Assembly (NCBI RefSeq): GCF_025527015.1
Contig: NZ_JAODIM010000042.1
Location: 62,001 to 126,000 of the forward strand
DNA from: Winslowiella arboricola
GTDB lineage: Bacteria > Pseudomonadota > Gammaproteobacteria > Enterobacterales > Enterobacteriaceae
DNA: 64,000 nucleotides
Direction: 5' to 3'
Every line of letters starts with the position of its first letter. The stretch's first letter is position 1. Below, one piece after another: positions 28,790 to 40,527 of the stretch. The position numbers and the translations under genes were made by a program. Below the pieces are notes generated by a model that did no database searches, had not been told where the DNA came from, and saw only the letters and a list, made by a program, of their open reading frames with translations.

Positions 28790-29872
28790 ATGAGTGTGAC
28801 TCACGAGCCCATGCCGTACGCGAAGAAAAACCCGGTTCAGAGCGTGATGGGACGCTATCAACAACTGTTACGTCACCGCCTGATGATTATGGGCGTGCTG
28901 CTGCTGGCGATCCTCGCCTCGCTGATCCTGGATTTTACCCTCGGTCCTTCAGGCCTTTCCCTGCAAACCCTGTGGCATGCGCTGATGCAGCCAGCTACCG
29001 TCGATGCCGGTACGCGGGTGATCGTCTGGGATATCCGTTTACCTTACGCCCTGATGGCGATAGTGGTTGGCATGGCGCTGGGACTGGCCGGTGCTGAGAT
29101 GCAGACTATCCTGAATAACCCGCTGGCCAGTCCGTTTACCCTTGGCGTCTCTTCGGCGGCGGCTTTTGGCGCGGCGCTGGCGATTGTGCTGGGTATTGGT
29201 ATTCCTGGCATTCCCGATCAGTGGTTTATCTCTGCCAATGCTTTTGTTTTCGCGCTGTTTGCCGCACTGATGCTGGATGGCGTGACGCGCTGGACGCGGG
29301 TGGCAACCTCCGGCGTGGTGCTGTTTGGTATCGCGCTGGTATTTACCTTTAATGCGCTGGTATCGATGATGCAGTTTATCGCCAGTGAAGATACCTTGCA
29401 GGGCCTGGTGTTCTGGACCATGGGCAGCCTGGCGCGTGCCTCGTGGGAGAAACTTGGCGTGCTGCTGCTGGCGCTGCTGATTGTGGTGCCTTTCTCAATG
29501 ATGAGCTCCTGGAAGCTGACGGCGTTGCGGCTCGGTGAAGATCGCGCGGTCAGTTTTGGTATTGATGTGCGCAGATTACGTCTGGCGACGCTGCTGCGTA
29601 TCAGTATTCTGTCGGCGCTGGCGGTGGCGTTTGTCGGCCCGATAGGCTTTATCGGACTGGTGGCGCCCCATATTGCACGTATGGTATTTGGTGAAGATCA
29701 CCGCTTCTATTTACCGGCCAGCGCCCTGACCGGTGCGCTGGTGCTGTCGATGGCCTCGGTGGCGTCGAAGAATATTATACCCGGCGTCATTATCCCGGTC
29801 GGCATCGTCACCTCGCTGGTGGGCGTGCCGTTCTTCCTGAGTATTATTTTACGTCATCGGGGGAGCGTCTGA
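28790..29872 (+). CDS. FecCD-family iron-siderophore ABC permease
   Basis: 360 residues with nine to ten membrane helices. The FecCD signatures RLPYALMAIVVGMALGLAGAEMQ, NPLASPFTLG and VGPIGFIGLVAPHIARM are present. It would move a ferric siderophore across the inner membrane together with the adjacent ATPase. The stop overlaps the ATPase start (TGATG). No substrate-binding protein is next to it, unusual for the family; one must be supplied from elsewhere. Absent at this locus in E. coli, where lysP and cirA are adjacent. Confidence 0.88.
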   Translation: MSVTHEPMPYAKKNPVQSVMGRYQQLLRHRLMIMGVLLLAILASLILDFTLGPSGLSLQTLWHALMQPATVDAGTRVIVWDIRLPYALMAIVVGMALGLAGAEMQTILNNPLASPFTLGVSSAAAFGAALAIVLGIGIPGIPDQWFISANAFVFALFAALMLDGVTRWTRVATSGVVLFGIALVFTFNALVSMMQFIASEDTLQGLVFWTMGSLARASWEKLGVLLLALLIVVPFSMMSSWKLTALRLGEDRAVSFGIDVRRLRLATLLRISILSALAVAFVGPIGFIGLVAPHIARMVFGEDHRFYLPASALTGALVLSMASVASKNIIPGVIIPVGIVTSLVGVPFFLSIILRHRGSV

Positions 29873-30663
29873 TGCAGGGTTTATCGATTCGCGGCTTTAA
29901 TGCTGGTTACCCCAAACGCAAGATTATTGAAAATCTGCATGTCCCCTTGCTGCCACGCGGAAAAATCACCGTATTGCTGGGGCCAAATGGCTGCGGTAAA
30001 TCAACGCTGCTGCGCTCTCTCGCCGGTCTGAACCGCGCGCAGGGCGAACTGTGGCTGAACGGTGAAGAGCTGATGGCGCAGCCGTTTGCGCGTCGGGCCG
30101 ATAAAGTGGTCTATCTGCCGCAGTCGCTGCCCGCCGGGGTGCATCTGCATGTACTGGAATCGATTATTGTCGCGCAGCGTGCTTCCGGCGGGCGCAGCAG
30201 TGCCAGCAGCGAAAACGAAGTGATGGCGCTGCTGGAACAGCTGGGAATTGCCCATCTGGCGCTGAGTTATCTCGATCAACTTTCCGGCGGGCAGAAACAG
30301 CTGGTGGGATTAGCGCAATCATTAATTCGTCGTCCTGAGTTATTATTACTGGATGAACCATTAAGTGCGCTGGATTTAAATTACCAGTTTCATGTAATGG
30401 ACTTAGTGCGTCGCGAAACACAGCAGCGCAATATTGTTACCGTGGTGGTGGTGCATGATATTAATATCGCCCTGCGTCATGGTGAACATGTATTAATGCT
30501 GCAGAACGGCGAATTAATTGCCGACGGTCAGCCGATCGAAGTCATTACACCGGAGAGCCTGGCGCGGGTGTATGGCGTGAGAGGGCGCATTGAGCGCTGC
30601 TCGCATGGCACGCCGCAGGTGCTGATTGATGGCCTGGTAGCAGAACCGGAACCGGCACTGTAA
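29872..30663 (+). CDS. Iron-siderophore ABC transporter ATPase (FepC/FecE type)
   Basis: 263 residues. Walker A GPNGCGKST near residue 37, signature LSGGQKQ, Walker B LLLLDEPLSALDL and switch His in VVVHDIN; all catalytic elements are intact. Energises the neighbouring FecCD permease with which it overlaps by one base. The extended C-terminus (RCSHGTPQVLIDGL) is typical of FepC-like proteins. Expected to be Fur-controlled through the upstream box. Confidence 0.88.
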   Translation: MQGLSIRGFNAGYPKRKIIENLHVPLLPRGKITVLLGPNGCGKSTLLRSLAGLNRAQGELWLNGEELMAQPFARRADKVVYLPQSLPAGVHLHVLESIIVAQRASGGRSSASSENEVMALLEQLGIAHLALSYLDQLSGGQKQLVGLAQSLIRRPELLLLDEPLSALDLNYQFHVMDLVRRETQQRNIVTVVVVHDINIALRHGEHVLMLQNGELIADGQPIEVITPESLARVYGVRGRIERCSHGTPQVLIDGLVAEPEPAL

Positions 30664-30717
30664 AGTCCAGAGTAATACCACTGATAATCAGAATTCGTAA
30701 AATAACATCATTAGTTT

Positions 30718-30739
30718 CGGGAGGGATAAACCCCTCCCG
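30718..30739 (+). terminator. Hairpin after the iron ABC genes
   Basis: CGGGAGGG-6 nt-CCCTCCCG, an 8-bp GC-rich stem 55 bases past the ATPase stop. No long T-run follows, so it is a possible terminator or mRNA-protecting hairpin. Confidence 0.55.
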
Positions 30740-30796
30740 TTAATGTAAAGAATTGTCTTTTATTATCCTAATCCGGAATATAACCGGAAAAAATAA

Positions 30797-30811
30797 GCGA
30801 GATTATCTCGC
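30797..30811. promoter_or_regulatory. Palindrome upstream of cirA
   Basis: GCGAGAT-T-ATCTCGC is a perfect 7-bp inverted repeat, 80 bases ahead of the cirA start. It could be an operator or a leader hairpin; it does not match the Fur consensus well. Confidence 0.4.
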
Positions 30812-30891
30812 CGCCTTATTGTGAGCAAATAACGGCACCTGAACGCAAATCTGTTCAATTTTATATTTATTTTTACCTTTTGGAGAAAAGC

Positions 30892-32865
30892 ATGTTCCGT
30901 TTAAATCCTGTGGTCCGCGGGGGCCTCTGTGCGTCCGCGCTCGCCTTAAGTTTGCCGGTGGTGGCGGCTGAAAGTGAGAAAGAGAATGAAGAGACGATGG
31001 TGGTTACCGCCTCGGCAACAGAAGTTAATCTGAAAGATGCGCCCGCCAGTATCAGCGTGATTACCGCCGACGATATTAAACGTAAGCCGGTGCAAAACCT
31101 GCGTGATGTGCTGCGTGAAGTACCAGGGGTACAGCTCACGAATGAAGGCGATAACCGTAAAGGCATCAGCCTGCGCGGCCTCGACAGCAGCTACACGCTG
31201 ATTCTGATCGACGGCAAACGGGTTAACTCGCGTAATGCGGTGTTCCGCCACAACGATTTTGACCTTAACTGGATCCCGGCCGACGCCATCGAACGTATTG
31301 AAGTAGTGCGCGGGCCGATGTCATCCCTGTATGGTTCGGACGCGCTGGGTGGCGTGGTCAACATTATTACCCGTAAAGTGGGTAAGGCCTGGCACGGCAC
31401 TCTGAGTGCGGATACCACCCTTCAGCAGCATCGCGATCGCGGTGACAGTTATAACGGCAACTTCTTTACCAGCGGGCCGCTGATTGATGATTTGCTCGGC
31501 GTTAAGCTTTACGGCGGTCTTGGCAAGCGTGAGAAAGATCAGCAGCAGCCATCCGATACCGGCACCAATGGCTTAACCCCGGGAATCGAAGGTTTTACCG
31601 CGCGTAATGGCAATGTTGAATTTGCCCTGACGCCGACCGACAACCAGGATATCGCTCTCGGTTATGGTTTTAACCGCCAGGATCGTGATTCTGATTCGCT
31701 GGATAAAAACCGCCTTGAACGTCAGAACTACTCGGTCAGCCACGACGGGCGCTGGGACTTTGGTAATACCGAGCTGCGTTTCTACGGCGACAAAGTGGAT
31801 AACTTCACCACCAGCACCATTACCTCCGAAAACAGCTCACTGGATGGCAAGCTGGTGCTGCCGCTGGGCGATATCAATCAGCTGCTGACCTTTGGCGGCG
31901 AATGGCGTCACGATAAGTTAAGCGACCCGGTTAACCTGACCGGTGGCAACGGCACCAGTACTTCAGCTAATCAGTACGCGCTGTTTGTCGAAGATGAGTG
32001 GCGCATTTTTGAACCGCTGGCGCTCACCACCGGCGTGCGTCTTGATGACCATGAGACCTACGGCGACCACTGGAGCCCGCGTGTTTATCTGGTTTACAGC
32101 GCCACTGATACTGTCACCGTCAAGGGCGGCTGGGCCAATGCGTTTAAAGCGCCGTCGCTGCTGCAGCTAAGTCCTGACTGGCAGACCAACTCCTGTCGCG
32201 GCAGTTGTGCGGTCGTGGGCAGCCCGGAGCTGAAACCGGAAACCAGTGAGAGTTTTGAGCTGGGTCTTTACTATGCGGGTGATGAAGGCTGGCTGGACGG
32301 CGTTACTGGCAGCGTTACCGCTTTCCAGAACAATGTCGACGATATGATCAATATTGCCCGTACCGCCGATGCGGCTCTGGCGCCAGGTTATCCAAACTTT
32401 GTCGGGTTTGACAGCAGCGGGCGGCCGATTTTCCGCTACTACAATGTCGATAAAGCGCGAATTAAAGGAATTGAAACCGAGCTCAAAGTGCCGTTTAACG
32501 ATCAGTGGAAGCTGACGCTGAATTACACCTATACCGATGGGCGTGATTTAAGTGGCGGCGGCAATAAACCGCTGGAAGAGATGCCACTGCATACCGCTAA
32601 CAGTACGCTGGACTGGACGCCATTGCAGGACTGGTCGTTCTATCTGCAGGCTAACTACTCAGGTGAACGTCGCACGCTGACAAATGATGGCGCCACTCCG
32701 GGGGGTTATGTGTTGTGGAATACCGGTGCCAGCTGGCAGGCCACCAAAGCCGTGAATCTGCGCGCCGGGGTGTTGAACCTGGTCGATAAAGAGCTGAACC
32801 GCGACGACTACAGTTACAGTGAAGATGGACGCCGTTACTTCCTCGCGATGGACTATTCGTTCTGA
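30892..32865 (+). CDS. cirA: CirA, TonB-dependent catecholate siderophore receptor
   Basis: 657 residues from ATG 30892 with GGAG 6 bases upstream (E. coli 663). Signal peptide at about 1-24 (ending VVAAES), TonB box ETMVVTAS near residue 35, plug domain with [20 protein letters not shown], then a 22-strand barrel ending in aromatic SF. CirA takes up ferric dihydroxybenzoylserine-type catechols and is the receptor for colicins Ia/Ib. The gene lies after the iron ABC pair and probably belongs to the same Fur regulon. Confidence 0.94.
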   Translation: MFRLNPVVRGGLCASALALSLPVVAAESEKENEETMVVTASATEVNLKDAPASISVITADDIKRKPVQNLRDVLREVPGVQLTNEGDNRKGISLRGLDSSYTLILIDGKRVNSRNAVFRHNDFDLNWIPADAIERIEVVRGPMSSLYGSDALGGVVNIITRKVGKAWHGTLSADTTLQQHRDRGDSYNGNFFTSGPLIDDLLGVKLYGGLGKREKDQQQPSDTGTNGLTPGIEGFTARNGNVEFALTPTDNQDIALGYGFNRQDRDSDSLDKNRLERQNYSVSHDGRWDFGNTELRFYGDKVDNFTTSTITSENSSLDGKLVLPLGDINQLLTFGGEWRHDKLSDPVNLTGGNGTSTSANQYALFVEDEWRIFEPLALTTGVRLDDHETYGDHWSPRVYLVYSATDTVTVKGGWANAFKAPSLLQLSPDWQTNSCRGSCAVVGSPELKPETSESFELGLYYAGDEGWLDGVTGSVTAFQNNVDDMINIARTADAALAPGYPNFVGFDSSGRPIFRYYNVDKARIKGIETELKVPFNDQWKLTLNYTYTDGRDLSGGGNKPLEEMPLHTANSTLDWTPLQDWSFYLQANYSGERRTLTNDGATPGGYVLWNTGASWQATKAVNLRAGVLNLVDKELNRDDYSYSEDGRRYFLAMDYSF

Positions 32866-32879
32866 TTGGGTAAAAAGAA

Positions 32880-32945
32880 GGGAGCCGAAAACGGCTCCCC
32901 TGGATAAATTCCCTGGCTTATGCAGGGGCGGCGTTCTCGCCGCCC
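32880..32945. repeat. Pair of dispersed palindromes between cirA and yeiG
   Basis: GGGAGCCGAAAACGGCTCCC from 32880 and GGGGCGGCG-TTCT-CGCCGCCC-type at 32925-32945, centres about 45 bases apart, between convergent genes. Same pairing as at 23576-23642. Confidence 0.8.
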
Positions 32946-32950
32946 ACTAA

Positions 32951-33793
32951 TTACACCAGCAAATGTTTTGCATGAAAACGCAGATGATCTTCGATAAAGC
33001 TGGCGATAAAGAAGTAGCTATGGTCATAACCGGGCTGAATACGCACGGTTAACGGCCAGCCAACATCTGCAGCCACCTGCTCTAAACGCTCAGGGTGCAG
33101 TTGATCGGCAAGGAACTGATCGCTATCGCCCTGATCGATCAGAATCGGCAAGCCCGGCGCTGACTGACGCATCAACCAGCAGCTGTCATACTCCAGCCAG
33201 CTCTGCGGGTTATCCCCCAGATAGTGACTGAAGGCTTTTTGCCCCCAGGGTACCTGACACGGATTCACAATCGGAGCAAAGGCCGAAGCCGAGCTGAATT
33301 TACCCGGATTGCGCAGCGCCAGCATAATCGCGCCGTGACCGCCCATCGAATGACCGGCAATCGCCTGACGATCGCTGACATTGAAATTATCCGCAATCAG
33401 CGTCGACAGCTCATCGTTAAGGTAATCATACATGCGGAAATGCTGATCCCACGGCGGCTGGGTCGCATTCAGATAGAAACCTGCGCCCTGACCGAGATCG
33501 TAGCCGTCATCATTTGGCACGCCTTCACCGCGTGGACTGGTATCCGGCATCACCAGCACCAGACCCAGTTCGGCGGCGATACGCTGCGCCCCGGCCTTGG
33601 TGGCGAAATTCTCATCGGTACAGGTCAGCCCGGCGAGAAACCACACCACTGGCGGTGGTGTCTCGCGCTTAGGACCCGGTAAAAAGATGCTGAACGTCAT
33701 CGCGCAGTTCAGCGTCGATGATGGATGGCGGTAGCGCTGCTGCCAGCCGCCAAACATGCGATGTTCTTCCAGTAACTCCAGCGTGGATGGCAT
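32951..33793 (-). CDS. yeiG: S-formylglutathione hydrolase (YeiG/FghA)
   Basis: 280 residues (E. coli YeiG 278). Esterase D family: nucleophile in GHSMGGHGA near residue 147, acid in DQGDSDQFL, His in GYDHSYFF. Hydrolyses S-formylglutathione to formate and glutathione, the step after FrmA. It lies 12 bases downstream of frmA on the same strand, forming a two-gene formaldehyde detoxification operon. Confidence 0.94.
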   Translation of the reverse strand: MPSTLELLEEHRMFGGWQQRYRHPSSTLNCAMTFSIFLPGPKRETPPPVVWFLAGLTCTDENFATKAGAQRIAAELGLVLVMPDTSPRGEGVPNDDGYDLGQGAGFYLNATQPPWDQHFRMYDYLNDELSTLIADNFNVSDRQAIAGHSMGGHGAIMLALRNPGKFSSASAFAPIVNPCQVPWGQKAFSHYLGDNPQSWLEYDSCWLMRQSAPGLPILIDQGDSDQFLADQLHPERLEQVAADVGWPLTVRIQPGYDHSYFFIASFIEDHLRFHAKHLLV

Positions 33794-33805
33794 TAATCCT
33801 CCTGA

Positions 33806-35067
<1,262 letters not shown>

Positions 35068-35120
35068 TAAACGCCTGGTCAGTTTAGTGGTTAAGAATAT
35101 TAGATAATTATGGACCAAAT

Positions 35121-36002
35121 TTATGCGCTTTCTGGCTTATCGTCGAACTGTTCAATAATCAGGTATTTCAGCGCTTCCACATTCGGGGTAAAAGCATCGC
35201 GGCGCCAGATCAGCCAGGTCGCGCTGTCGCGATACTGCGGCGGTAACTGATGTACCTGCACCCGTTCCTGACCCGGCATCTGCGACAGCACTGACCAGGG
35301 GATCATCGCCAGACCGGCGCCGCTGGCCACACAAGCCATCATCGCGTGATAGGACTGAATCTCCATCACATTGCCGGGCTGGACGCCGCTTTCGCGAAAC
35401 CACGACTCGAAGCGCAGGCGATAGGAGCAGGTGTGGCGAAAGGCAAACAGCGTGTCGCCGCTGGCATCGGCCGCGCTGTGGATCGCACGGTGGTCAACAC
35501 TGGAGATCAGCACCATCTGTTCGCGAAATGAGATACAGCCATTAAGCTCATCATAAGCGACCGGGCCATCGACCATGGCGGCGGCCAGCGTACCGGCGCG
35601 TACCCGTTCGATAATTTCACCGGAGGTGCCGGTAATCAGCGACAGCGCCACCGCCGGATAACGCTGATGATAGGCGGCCAGTAATGCTGGCAGGCGCGTG
35701 GCGGCGGTGCTCTCCATTGAGCCAAGGGCAAAGTTGCCCGCCGGTTCACCGGTGCGCGTCATGCTCAGCGCTTCTTCGCTCAGTGCAAGGATACGCTGGG
35801 CGTAGCAGAGAAAATTATGGCCCATTGGCGACAGGCGCAGGCGCTGTTTTTCACGAATAAACAGATCGGTGCCCAATTCCTGCTCAAGCTGACGCAGTCG
35901 GGTGGTCAGGTTAGAGGGCACGCGATGCAGCTGTTCCGCAGCGCGTGCAACCGAGCCGGTTTCCGCTACCGAACAAAACATGCGTAACTGGGTTAAATCC
36001 AT
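35121..36002 (-). CDS. LysR-family regulator, PtrR (YneJ)-like
   Basis: 293 residues from ATG 36002 (MDLTQLRMFC). A TTG start at 36023 would add seven residues. The N-terminal HTH reads SVARAAEQLHRVPSNLTTRLRQL, close to E. coli YneJ/PtrR, and the effector domain has matching FRHTCSYRLRFESWF and SYHAMMACVASGAGLAMIP. It is divergent from an MFS gene 147 bases away, its most likely target. The ligand is not known. Confidence 0.82.
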   Translation of the reverse strand: MDLTQLRMFCSVAETGSVARAAEQLHRVPSNLTTRLRQLEQELGTDLFIREKQRLRLSPMGHNFLCYAQRILALSEEALSMTRTGEPAGNFALGSMESTAATRLPALLAAYHQRYPAVALSLITGTSGEIIERVRAGTLAAAMVDGPVAYDELNGCISFREQMVLISSVDHRAIHSAADASGDTLFAFRHTCSYRLRFESWFRESGVQPGNVMEIQSYHAMMACVASGAGLAMIPWSVLSQMPGQERVQVHQLPPQYRDSATWLIWRRDAFTPNVEALKYLIIEQFDDKPESA

Positions 36003-36149
36003 CCGTTCTTTTTCCGTAAGCAACTTGTTTATGATTATTCACTTTTTGTGATTTTAACCAGCATGCATCATACTGGCAACCGTTATGAGAGACTGACATA
36101 AAAAAACTACCGATATGCAAGCAAGCATCCGGCGTTTAAGGAGAGAGTT

Positions 36150-37277
36150 ATGGCACTGCGCGTGGCACTGAGCGCATTTTTATCGCTGGTTGTAGCAATG
36201 GGCATCGGTCGTTTTGCTTTCACCCCGCAAGTTCCGCTGATGATTAATGAGCATCAGCTCAGCTTAACCAGCGCGGCATTAGTCGCGGCATTTAATTATC
36301 TCGGTTATCTGTGCGGTTCTTATGACGCGATGCGCGCCAGCCGCCGGGTGGAGTGGCGTCTGCAGGGCGGGGTGTGGGGAGCCGTGGTGCTGACTCTGCT
36401 TTCCGCCTGTATTGAGGGGCCGTGGTGGCATGGGGTAGTGCGCTTTTTAATTGGCTGGGCCAGTGGCTGGGCAATGGTGCTGGTGGCGGCTTGGAGTAAT
36501 GAGCAGTTGCTGCATCACGGTCGTCCGGGGCTGTCGGCGGCGGTGTTTGCCGGGCCGGGTACCGGGATTTTTATCAGTGGGATGCTGGCGGTTGTGCTGC
36601 ATGCACTGGGCGTCAGTGCGGCCTTTGCCTGGGGTGCCTATGGTTTACTGGCGCTGATCCTGATTGCACTGATAGCGCGTTTCCTGCCGCGCAGCGGTCA
36701 GCTGCACCGGCCGGAAAGTGCGCCAGAACCGCTGGTACTGACACCGCGGCTGAAACGTCTGGTGCTGAGCTACAGCCTGGCGGGTTTTGGTTATATCCTG
36801 CCAGCGACCTTTTTGTCACAGATGGCAGCGGCGCGATTCCCGGATAGCGCCTTTGCACAGTTTGTCTGGCCGATTTTTGGCGGTGCAGCGGTAATTGGTA
36901 TCGGGCTGGGGATCCTTACCCGACATTACTCTTCCGCCAATACCCGTCTGGCCATCACGCTGTGGGCGCAGGCGCTGGGCGTCTTTGCTGCTGATTTGCT
37001 GCCGGGGATGAGTGGTCTGGTGCTGGGGGCTGTGCTGATTGGCGGCGGTTTCCTCAGCGTGGTGCAGCTGACATTGCAGTATGGTCGTGAGCTGGCGCCG
37101 AAACATGCGCGCTATCTGGCGGGTTTACTGACAACCGGCTATGCCATCGGCCAGCTGGTGGGACCGATGCTGTCTGCGCTCTCCACCATGCTGACCCACC
37201 GGCTGGAACCGGCGCTGTATGTGGCTGGTGCCGGGCTGGTAGTCGCCGGATTGCTGGTGGTGCGTAAGGGTAAATGA
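36150..37277 (+). CDS. YbfB/YjiJ family MFS transporter
   Basis: 375 residues, 12 helices, opening with the family pattern [15 protein letters not shown]. This family differs from typical MFS antiporters in its N-terminal domain (formerly DUF1228). AAGGAGAGAG lies before the ATG. Divergent from the LysR gene, so probably regulated by it. Substrate unknown; the family is often described as drug or metabolite exporters without direct proof. Confidence 0.82.
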   Translation: MALRVALSAFLSLVVAMGIGRFAFTPQVPLMINEHQLSLTSAALVAAFNYLGYLCGSYDAMRASRRVEWRLQGGVWGAVVLTLLSACIEGPWWHGVVRFLIGWASGWAMVLVAAWSNEQLLHHGRPGLSAAVFAGPGTGIFISGMLAVVLHALGVSAAFAWGAYGLLALILIALIARFLPRSGQLHRPESAPEPLVLTPRLKRLVLSYSLAGFGYILPATFLSQMAAARFPDSAFAQFVWPIFGGAAVIGIGLGILTRHYSSANTRLAITLWAQALGVFAADLLPGMSGLVLGAVLIGGGFLSVVQLTLQYGRELAPKHARYLAGLLTTGYAIGQLVGPMLSALSTMLTHRLEPALYVAGAGLVVAGLLVVRKGK

Positions 37278-37355
37278 AACACTTTCACTGCCAATTAAAT
37301 TGATTCACTGGATTAACCTGGCGGAGTGTTCCAGAATACGCCTTCAGAAAACTGT

Positions 37356-37383
37356 CCGCCCGATACATCGCTGTATTGGGCGG
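37356..37383 (+). other. Twelve-bp hairpin in the folE leader
   Basis: CCGCCCGATACA-TCGC-TGTATTGGGCGG, 12 pairs including one G-U, ending 30 bases ahead of the folE ATG. There is no T-run, so it is more likely a 5' leader structure or the end of the upstream transcript than a simple terminator. Confidence 0.6.
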
Positions 37384-37413
37384 GTGAAACACCTGCTGGA
37401 GAAAATCATCATT

Positions 37414-38079
37414 ATGACGACGTTAAGTCAGGAAGCTGCCCTGGTTCATGAAGCGCTGCTCGCGCGTGGGCTGGAAACCCCATTACGCTCGCCAGCGCGT
37501 GAAATGGATGACGAAACGCGCAAGCGCCTGATCACCGGTCATATGACGGAAATCATGCAGTTGCTGAATCTGGATCTGGAAGACGACAGCCTGGCGGAGA
37601 CCCCGCACCGCATCGCCAAGATGTATGTCGATGAAGTCTTTTCCGGTCTGGATTACGCTAACTTCCCGAAAATTACCGTGATTGAAAACAAAATGAAGGT
37701 CGATGAAATGGTGACGGTACGTGATATCACGCTGACCAGCACCTGCGAACACCATTTTGTGATTATCGACGGTAAGGCGACCGTGGCCTATATTCCGAAA
37801 GAGAAGGTGATTGGTCTGTCGAAGATCAACCGCATTGTGCAGTTCTTTGCTTCACGTCCGCAGGTGCAGGAACGTCTGACCCAACAGATTTTAGTGGCGT
37901 TGCAGACTCTGCTCGGCACCAGCAATGTGGCCGTCTCGATCGATGCGGTACATTACTGCGTGAAAGCACGTGGTATTCGCGATGCCACCAGCGCCACCAC
38001 CACCACATCACTGGGTGGTCTGTTTAAATCCAGCCAGAATACTCGCCAGGAATTTTTACGCGCGGTGCGTCATAGCTAA
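37414..38079 (+). CDS. folE: GTP cyclohydrolase I
   Basis: 221 residues from ATG 37414 (E. coli 222) with TGGAGAAAA upstream. Zinc ligands Cys111, His114 (CEHHF) and Cys182 (HYCVKARG) are present. Forms a homodecamer that turns GTP into 7,8-dihydroneopterin triphosphate, first step of folate and queuosine precursor synthesis. The frame is open from 37300 but the added residues read through the leader hairpin. Paired with yeiB as in E. coli. Confidence 0.96.
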   Translation: MTTLSQEAALVHEALLARGLETPLRSPAREMDDETRKRLITGHMTEIMQLLNLDLEDDSLAETPHRIAKMYVDEVFSGLDYANFPKITVIENKMKVDEMVTVRDITLTSTCEHHFVIIDGKATVAYIPKEKVIGLSKINRIVQFFASRPQVQERLTQQILVALQTLLGTSNVAVSIDAVHYCVKARGIRDATSATTTTSLGGLFKSSQNTRQEFLRAVRHS

Positions 38080-38154
38080 TTAGCGACGCCTGTCTCTGAT
38101 TCTGTCCCTCTTGCCGCTGGTAAGAGGGCTGTTATTTGTTAACGGGAACCCTTA

Positions 38155-39315
38155 ATGCAACGCAATATCACGCTGGATTTTATTCGTGGTCTCGCCGTTC
38201 TCGGTATCCTGTTACTTAATATCAGTGGTTTTGCGCTTCCCTCCGCTGCCTATCTCAATCCCGCCTGGCGCGGCATGCCGTCGGCGTCCGATTTCTGGAC
38301 CTGGGCGACGATTGATCTGTTTGCGCAGATTAAATTTCTGACCCTGTTTGCCATTCTGTTCGGCGCTGGCCTGCAAATGCTGCTGCCACGCGGCAAACGC
38401 TGGCTACAGTCGCGTCTGACGTGGCTGGCGATCATCGGTTTTATCCATGCGGTGTTTTTCTGGGAAGGCGATATTTTGCTGGATTACGCCATCGTTGGCC
38501 TGATTGCCTGGCGTATGATCCGCGATGTGCCTTCCACGCGCTCCCTGTTCCATACCGGTGCGCTGCTGTACCTGGTGGGCGTCGGCGTGCTGATTATCTT
38601 CAGTATGATCTCCAGCGGCGAGCCGAACAGCTCCTGGTTGCCGGGCGCGGCCGATCTGCAATATGAGGCGTTCTGGAAACTGTCCGGTGGCTGGCTGGCG
38701 GCGCAGGCGCGTCTCGATCACCTCTCCTCCAGCCTGCTGGCGCTGGGCGCGCAGTATGGCTGGCAGCTGGCGGGGGCGATGATGATGGGCGGCGCGCTGA
38801 TGCGCAGCGGCTGGCTGAAAGGCGAATTCAGCCAGCGACACTATCGCCGCACCGCATTAATACTGATTAGCCTGGCGCTGGTAATCCAGATCCCCGGCAT
38901 TTATCTGCAATGGTATCTGCGTTGGGATTTCCGCTGGTGCGGCTTTTTATTGCAGGCGCCACGTGATTTGGCCGGGCCGTTGCAGGCGCTGGGTTATGCC
39001 GCGCTCTGCTTTGCTTACTGGCCGCAGCTGGCAAAACTGAAATTCACGCACGCCATCAGCTGCGTGGGGCGCATGGCGCTGACCAATTACCTGATGCAGA
39101 CTCTGCTCTGTACCACACTGTTCTATCGCTTTGGCTGGTTTATGCAGCTGGACCGGCTGCAACTGCTGGCGGTAGTGGTGGCGGTATGGGCAATCAATAT
39201 CCTGTTCTCCGTGCTGTGGCTGCGTTATTTCCGCCAGGGGCCACTGGAGTGGTTGTGGCGTAAACTGACCGCGCTTGCCGCTGGCTCCCAACCTGAGAAT
39301 TCCCGCGCCGGATAA
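38155..39315 (+). CDS. yeiB: YeiB, DUF418 family inner-membrane protein
   Basis: 386 residues (E. coli 385), about ten membrane helices. Begins RNITLDFIRGLAVLGILLLN, the family opening; the C-terminal DUF418 region contains GRMALTNYLMQT and the FRQGPLEWLWRKLT signature. Function unknown. Between folE and galS, as in E. coli. Confidence 0.9.
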   Translation: MQRNITLDFIRGLAVLGILLLNISGFALPSAAYLNPAWRGMPSASDFWTWATIDLFAQIKFLTLFAILFGAGLQMLLPRGKRWLQSRLTWLAIIGFIHAVFFWEGDILLDYAIVGLIAWRMIRDVPSTRSLFHTGALLYLVGVGVLIIFSMISSGEPNSSWLPGAADLQYEAFWKLSGGWLAAQARLDHLSSSLLALGAQYGWQLAGAMMMGGALMRSGWLKGEFSQRHYRRTALILISLALVIQIPGIYLQWYLRWDFRWCGFLLQAPRDLAGPLQALGYAALCFAYWPQLAKLKFTHAISCVGRMALTNYLMQTLLCTTLFYRFGWFMQLDRLQLLAVVVAVWAINILFSVLWLRYFRQGPLEWLWRKLTALAAGSQPENSRAG

Positions 39316-39345
39316 TGACCGCCATCACAAAGGTTACAGAATTGT

Positions 39346-39361
39346 ATGTAACCGTTTTCAT
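39346..39361 (+). promoter_or_regulatory. GalR/GalS operator upstream of galS
   Basis: ATGTAACCGTTTTCAT matches 14 of 16 positions of the GalR/S palindrome GTGTAANCGNTTNCAC. It lies 114 bases ahead of galS, three bases before a CRP site, which suggests autoregulation. Confidence 0.78.
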
Positions 39362-39364
39362 CTG

Positions 39365-39380
39365 TGTGACGAGATTCACG
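39365..39380 (+). promoter_or_regulatory. CRP-cAMP site upstream of galS
   Basis: TGTGA-CGAGAT-TCACG, one mismatch from TGTGA-N6-TCACA. Indicates catabolite-controlled galS transcription. Confidence 0.78.
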
Positions 39381-39474
39381 CTGCTAACCTCCCGCCCCTG
39401 ACAAAATAGCCGACAGAACACCTTCAGATGTCGGGAAGAACGATGCAATTAACTATTTTCAAGGCCGGGCGTCC

Positions 39475-40515
39475 ATGATTACCATCCGCGATGTTGCACG
39501 CCTTGCTGGCGTCTCTGTGGCAACCGTTTCTCGCGTCCTGAATAACAATAGCGCGGTGACGGCGGAAACCCGCGAGAATGTGCTACAGGCTGTAGAATCA
39601 TTAGGTTACCGACCCAATGCTAACGCGCAGGCACTGGCCACCCAGGTCAGTGACACCATTGGCGTGGTGGTGATGGACGTTTCCGATCCCTTCTTTGGCG
39701 CGCTGGTGAAAGCGGTCGATACCGTGGCGCAGCAGATGAATAAGCATGTATTGATCAGCAATTCCTGGCATCAGGAGGCGAAAGAGCGCCATGCGATTGA
39801 GGTGCTGATTCGGCAGCGCTGCAACGCCTTAATTGTGCATGCGAAAACCCTTGCGGATGACGAGCTGGCGCACTTTATGGACCAGATCCCGGGTATGGTG
39901 CTGATTAACCGCATTGTGCCGGGCTATGCCCATCGCTGTGTCTGCCTCGACAATGTCAGCGGCGCGCTGATGGCTACGCGTATGCTGCAACAGCAGGGTC
40001 ACACTCGTATTGGTTATCTCGGCTCCAGCCATCCGATTGAGGACGTGGCGCAGCGCCGTGACGGCTGGCAGCAGGCGCTGGCAGAGCAGGGGATTACACC
40101 GCCGGAAGGCTGGATTGCCAGTGGTGAACCCGATATGCAGGGCGGTGAAGAAGCGATGGTTGAACTGCTGGGCCGCAATCTGCATCTGACGGCGGTGTTT
40201 GCCTACAACGACAGCATGGCGGCTGGCGCGCTAACCGCATTGAAAGATAACGGAATTCGCGTTCCTCAGCATGTTTCTATCGTCGGGTTTGATGATATTC
40301 CAATGTCACGTTATACCGATCCGCAATTGACAACCATCCGTTATCCCATTGTTTCCATGGCTAAAATGGCCACCGAACTGGCGCTGAAAGGCGCTGCCGG
40401 ACAGCAGGATCACACTGCGCAGCACTGTTTTATGCCAACGCTGGTGCGTCGCCATTCAGTAGCCGTCCGGCAAAGTGTGGAGCCGGTCACTAATTCAAGC
40501 GATTCCCCCATGTAA
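39475..40515 (+). CDS. galS: GalS, galactose-regulon LacI-family isorepressor
   Basis: 346 residues, as in E. coli GalS. HTH at residues 1-26 ([21 protein letters not shown] uses the LacI hinge order), followed by a periplasmic-binding-protein-like sensing domain with [19 protein letters not shown]. GalS rather than GalR is indicated by its location directly upstream of mglBAC and by the C-terminus [13 protein letters not shown]. Binds galactose or fucose and represses mgl and itself. Confidence 0.94.
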   Translation: MITIRDVARLAGVSVATVSRVLNNNSAVTAETRENVLQAVESLGYRPNANAQALATQVSDTIGVVVMDVSDPFFGALVKAVDTVAQQMNKHVLISNSWHQEAKERHAIEVLIRQRCNALIVHAKTLADDELAHFMDQIPGMVLINRIVPGYAHRCVCLDNVSGALMATRMLQQQGHTRIGYLGSSHPIEDVAQRRDGWQQALAEQGITPPEGWIASGEPDMQGGEEAMVELLGRNLHLTAVFAYNDSMAAGALTALKDNGIRVPQHVSIVGFDDIPMSRYTDPQLTTIRYPIVSMAKMATELALKGAAGQQDHTAQHCFMPTLVRRHSVAVRQSVEPVTNSSDSPM

Positions 40516-40525
40516 CCGTTTCCAA
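40510..40525 (+). promoter_or_regulatory. GalR/GalS operator upstream of mglB
   Basis: ATGTAACCGTTTCCAA shares its first 12 bases with the galS operator. It overlaps the galS stop codon region and precedes the CRP site by two bases, repeating the galS promoter layout. Confidence 0.75.
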
Positions 40526-40527
40526 TC

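Noticed and set aside
30740..30891. Second Fur box in front of cirA
   Set aside because: The best match (near 30752-30770) agrees with only about half of the consensus positions.
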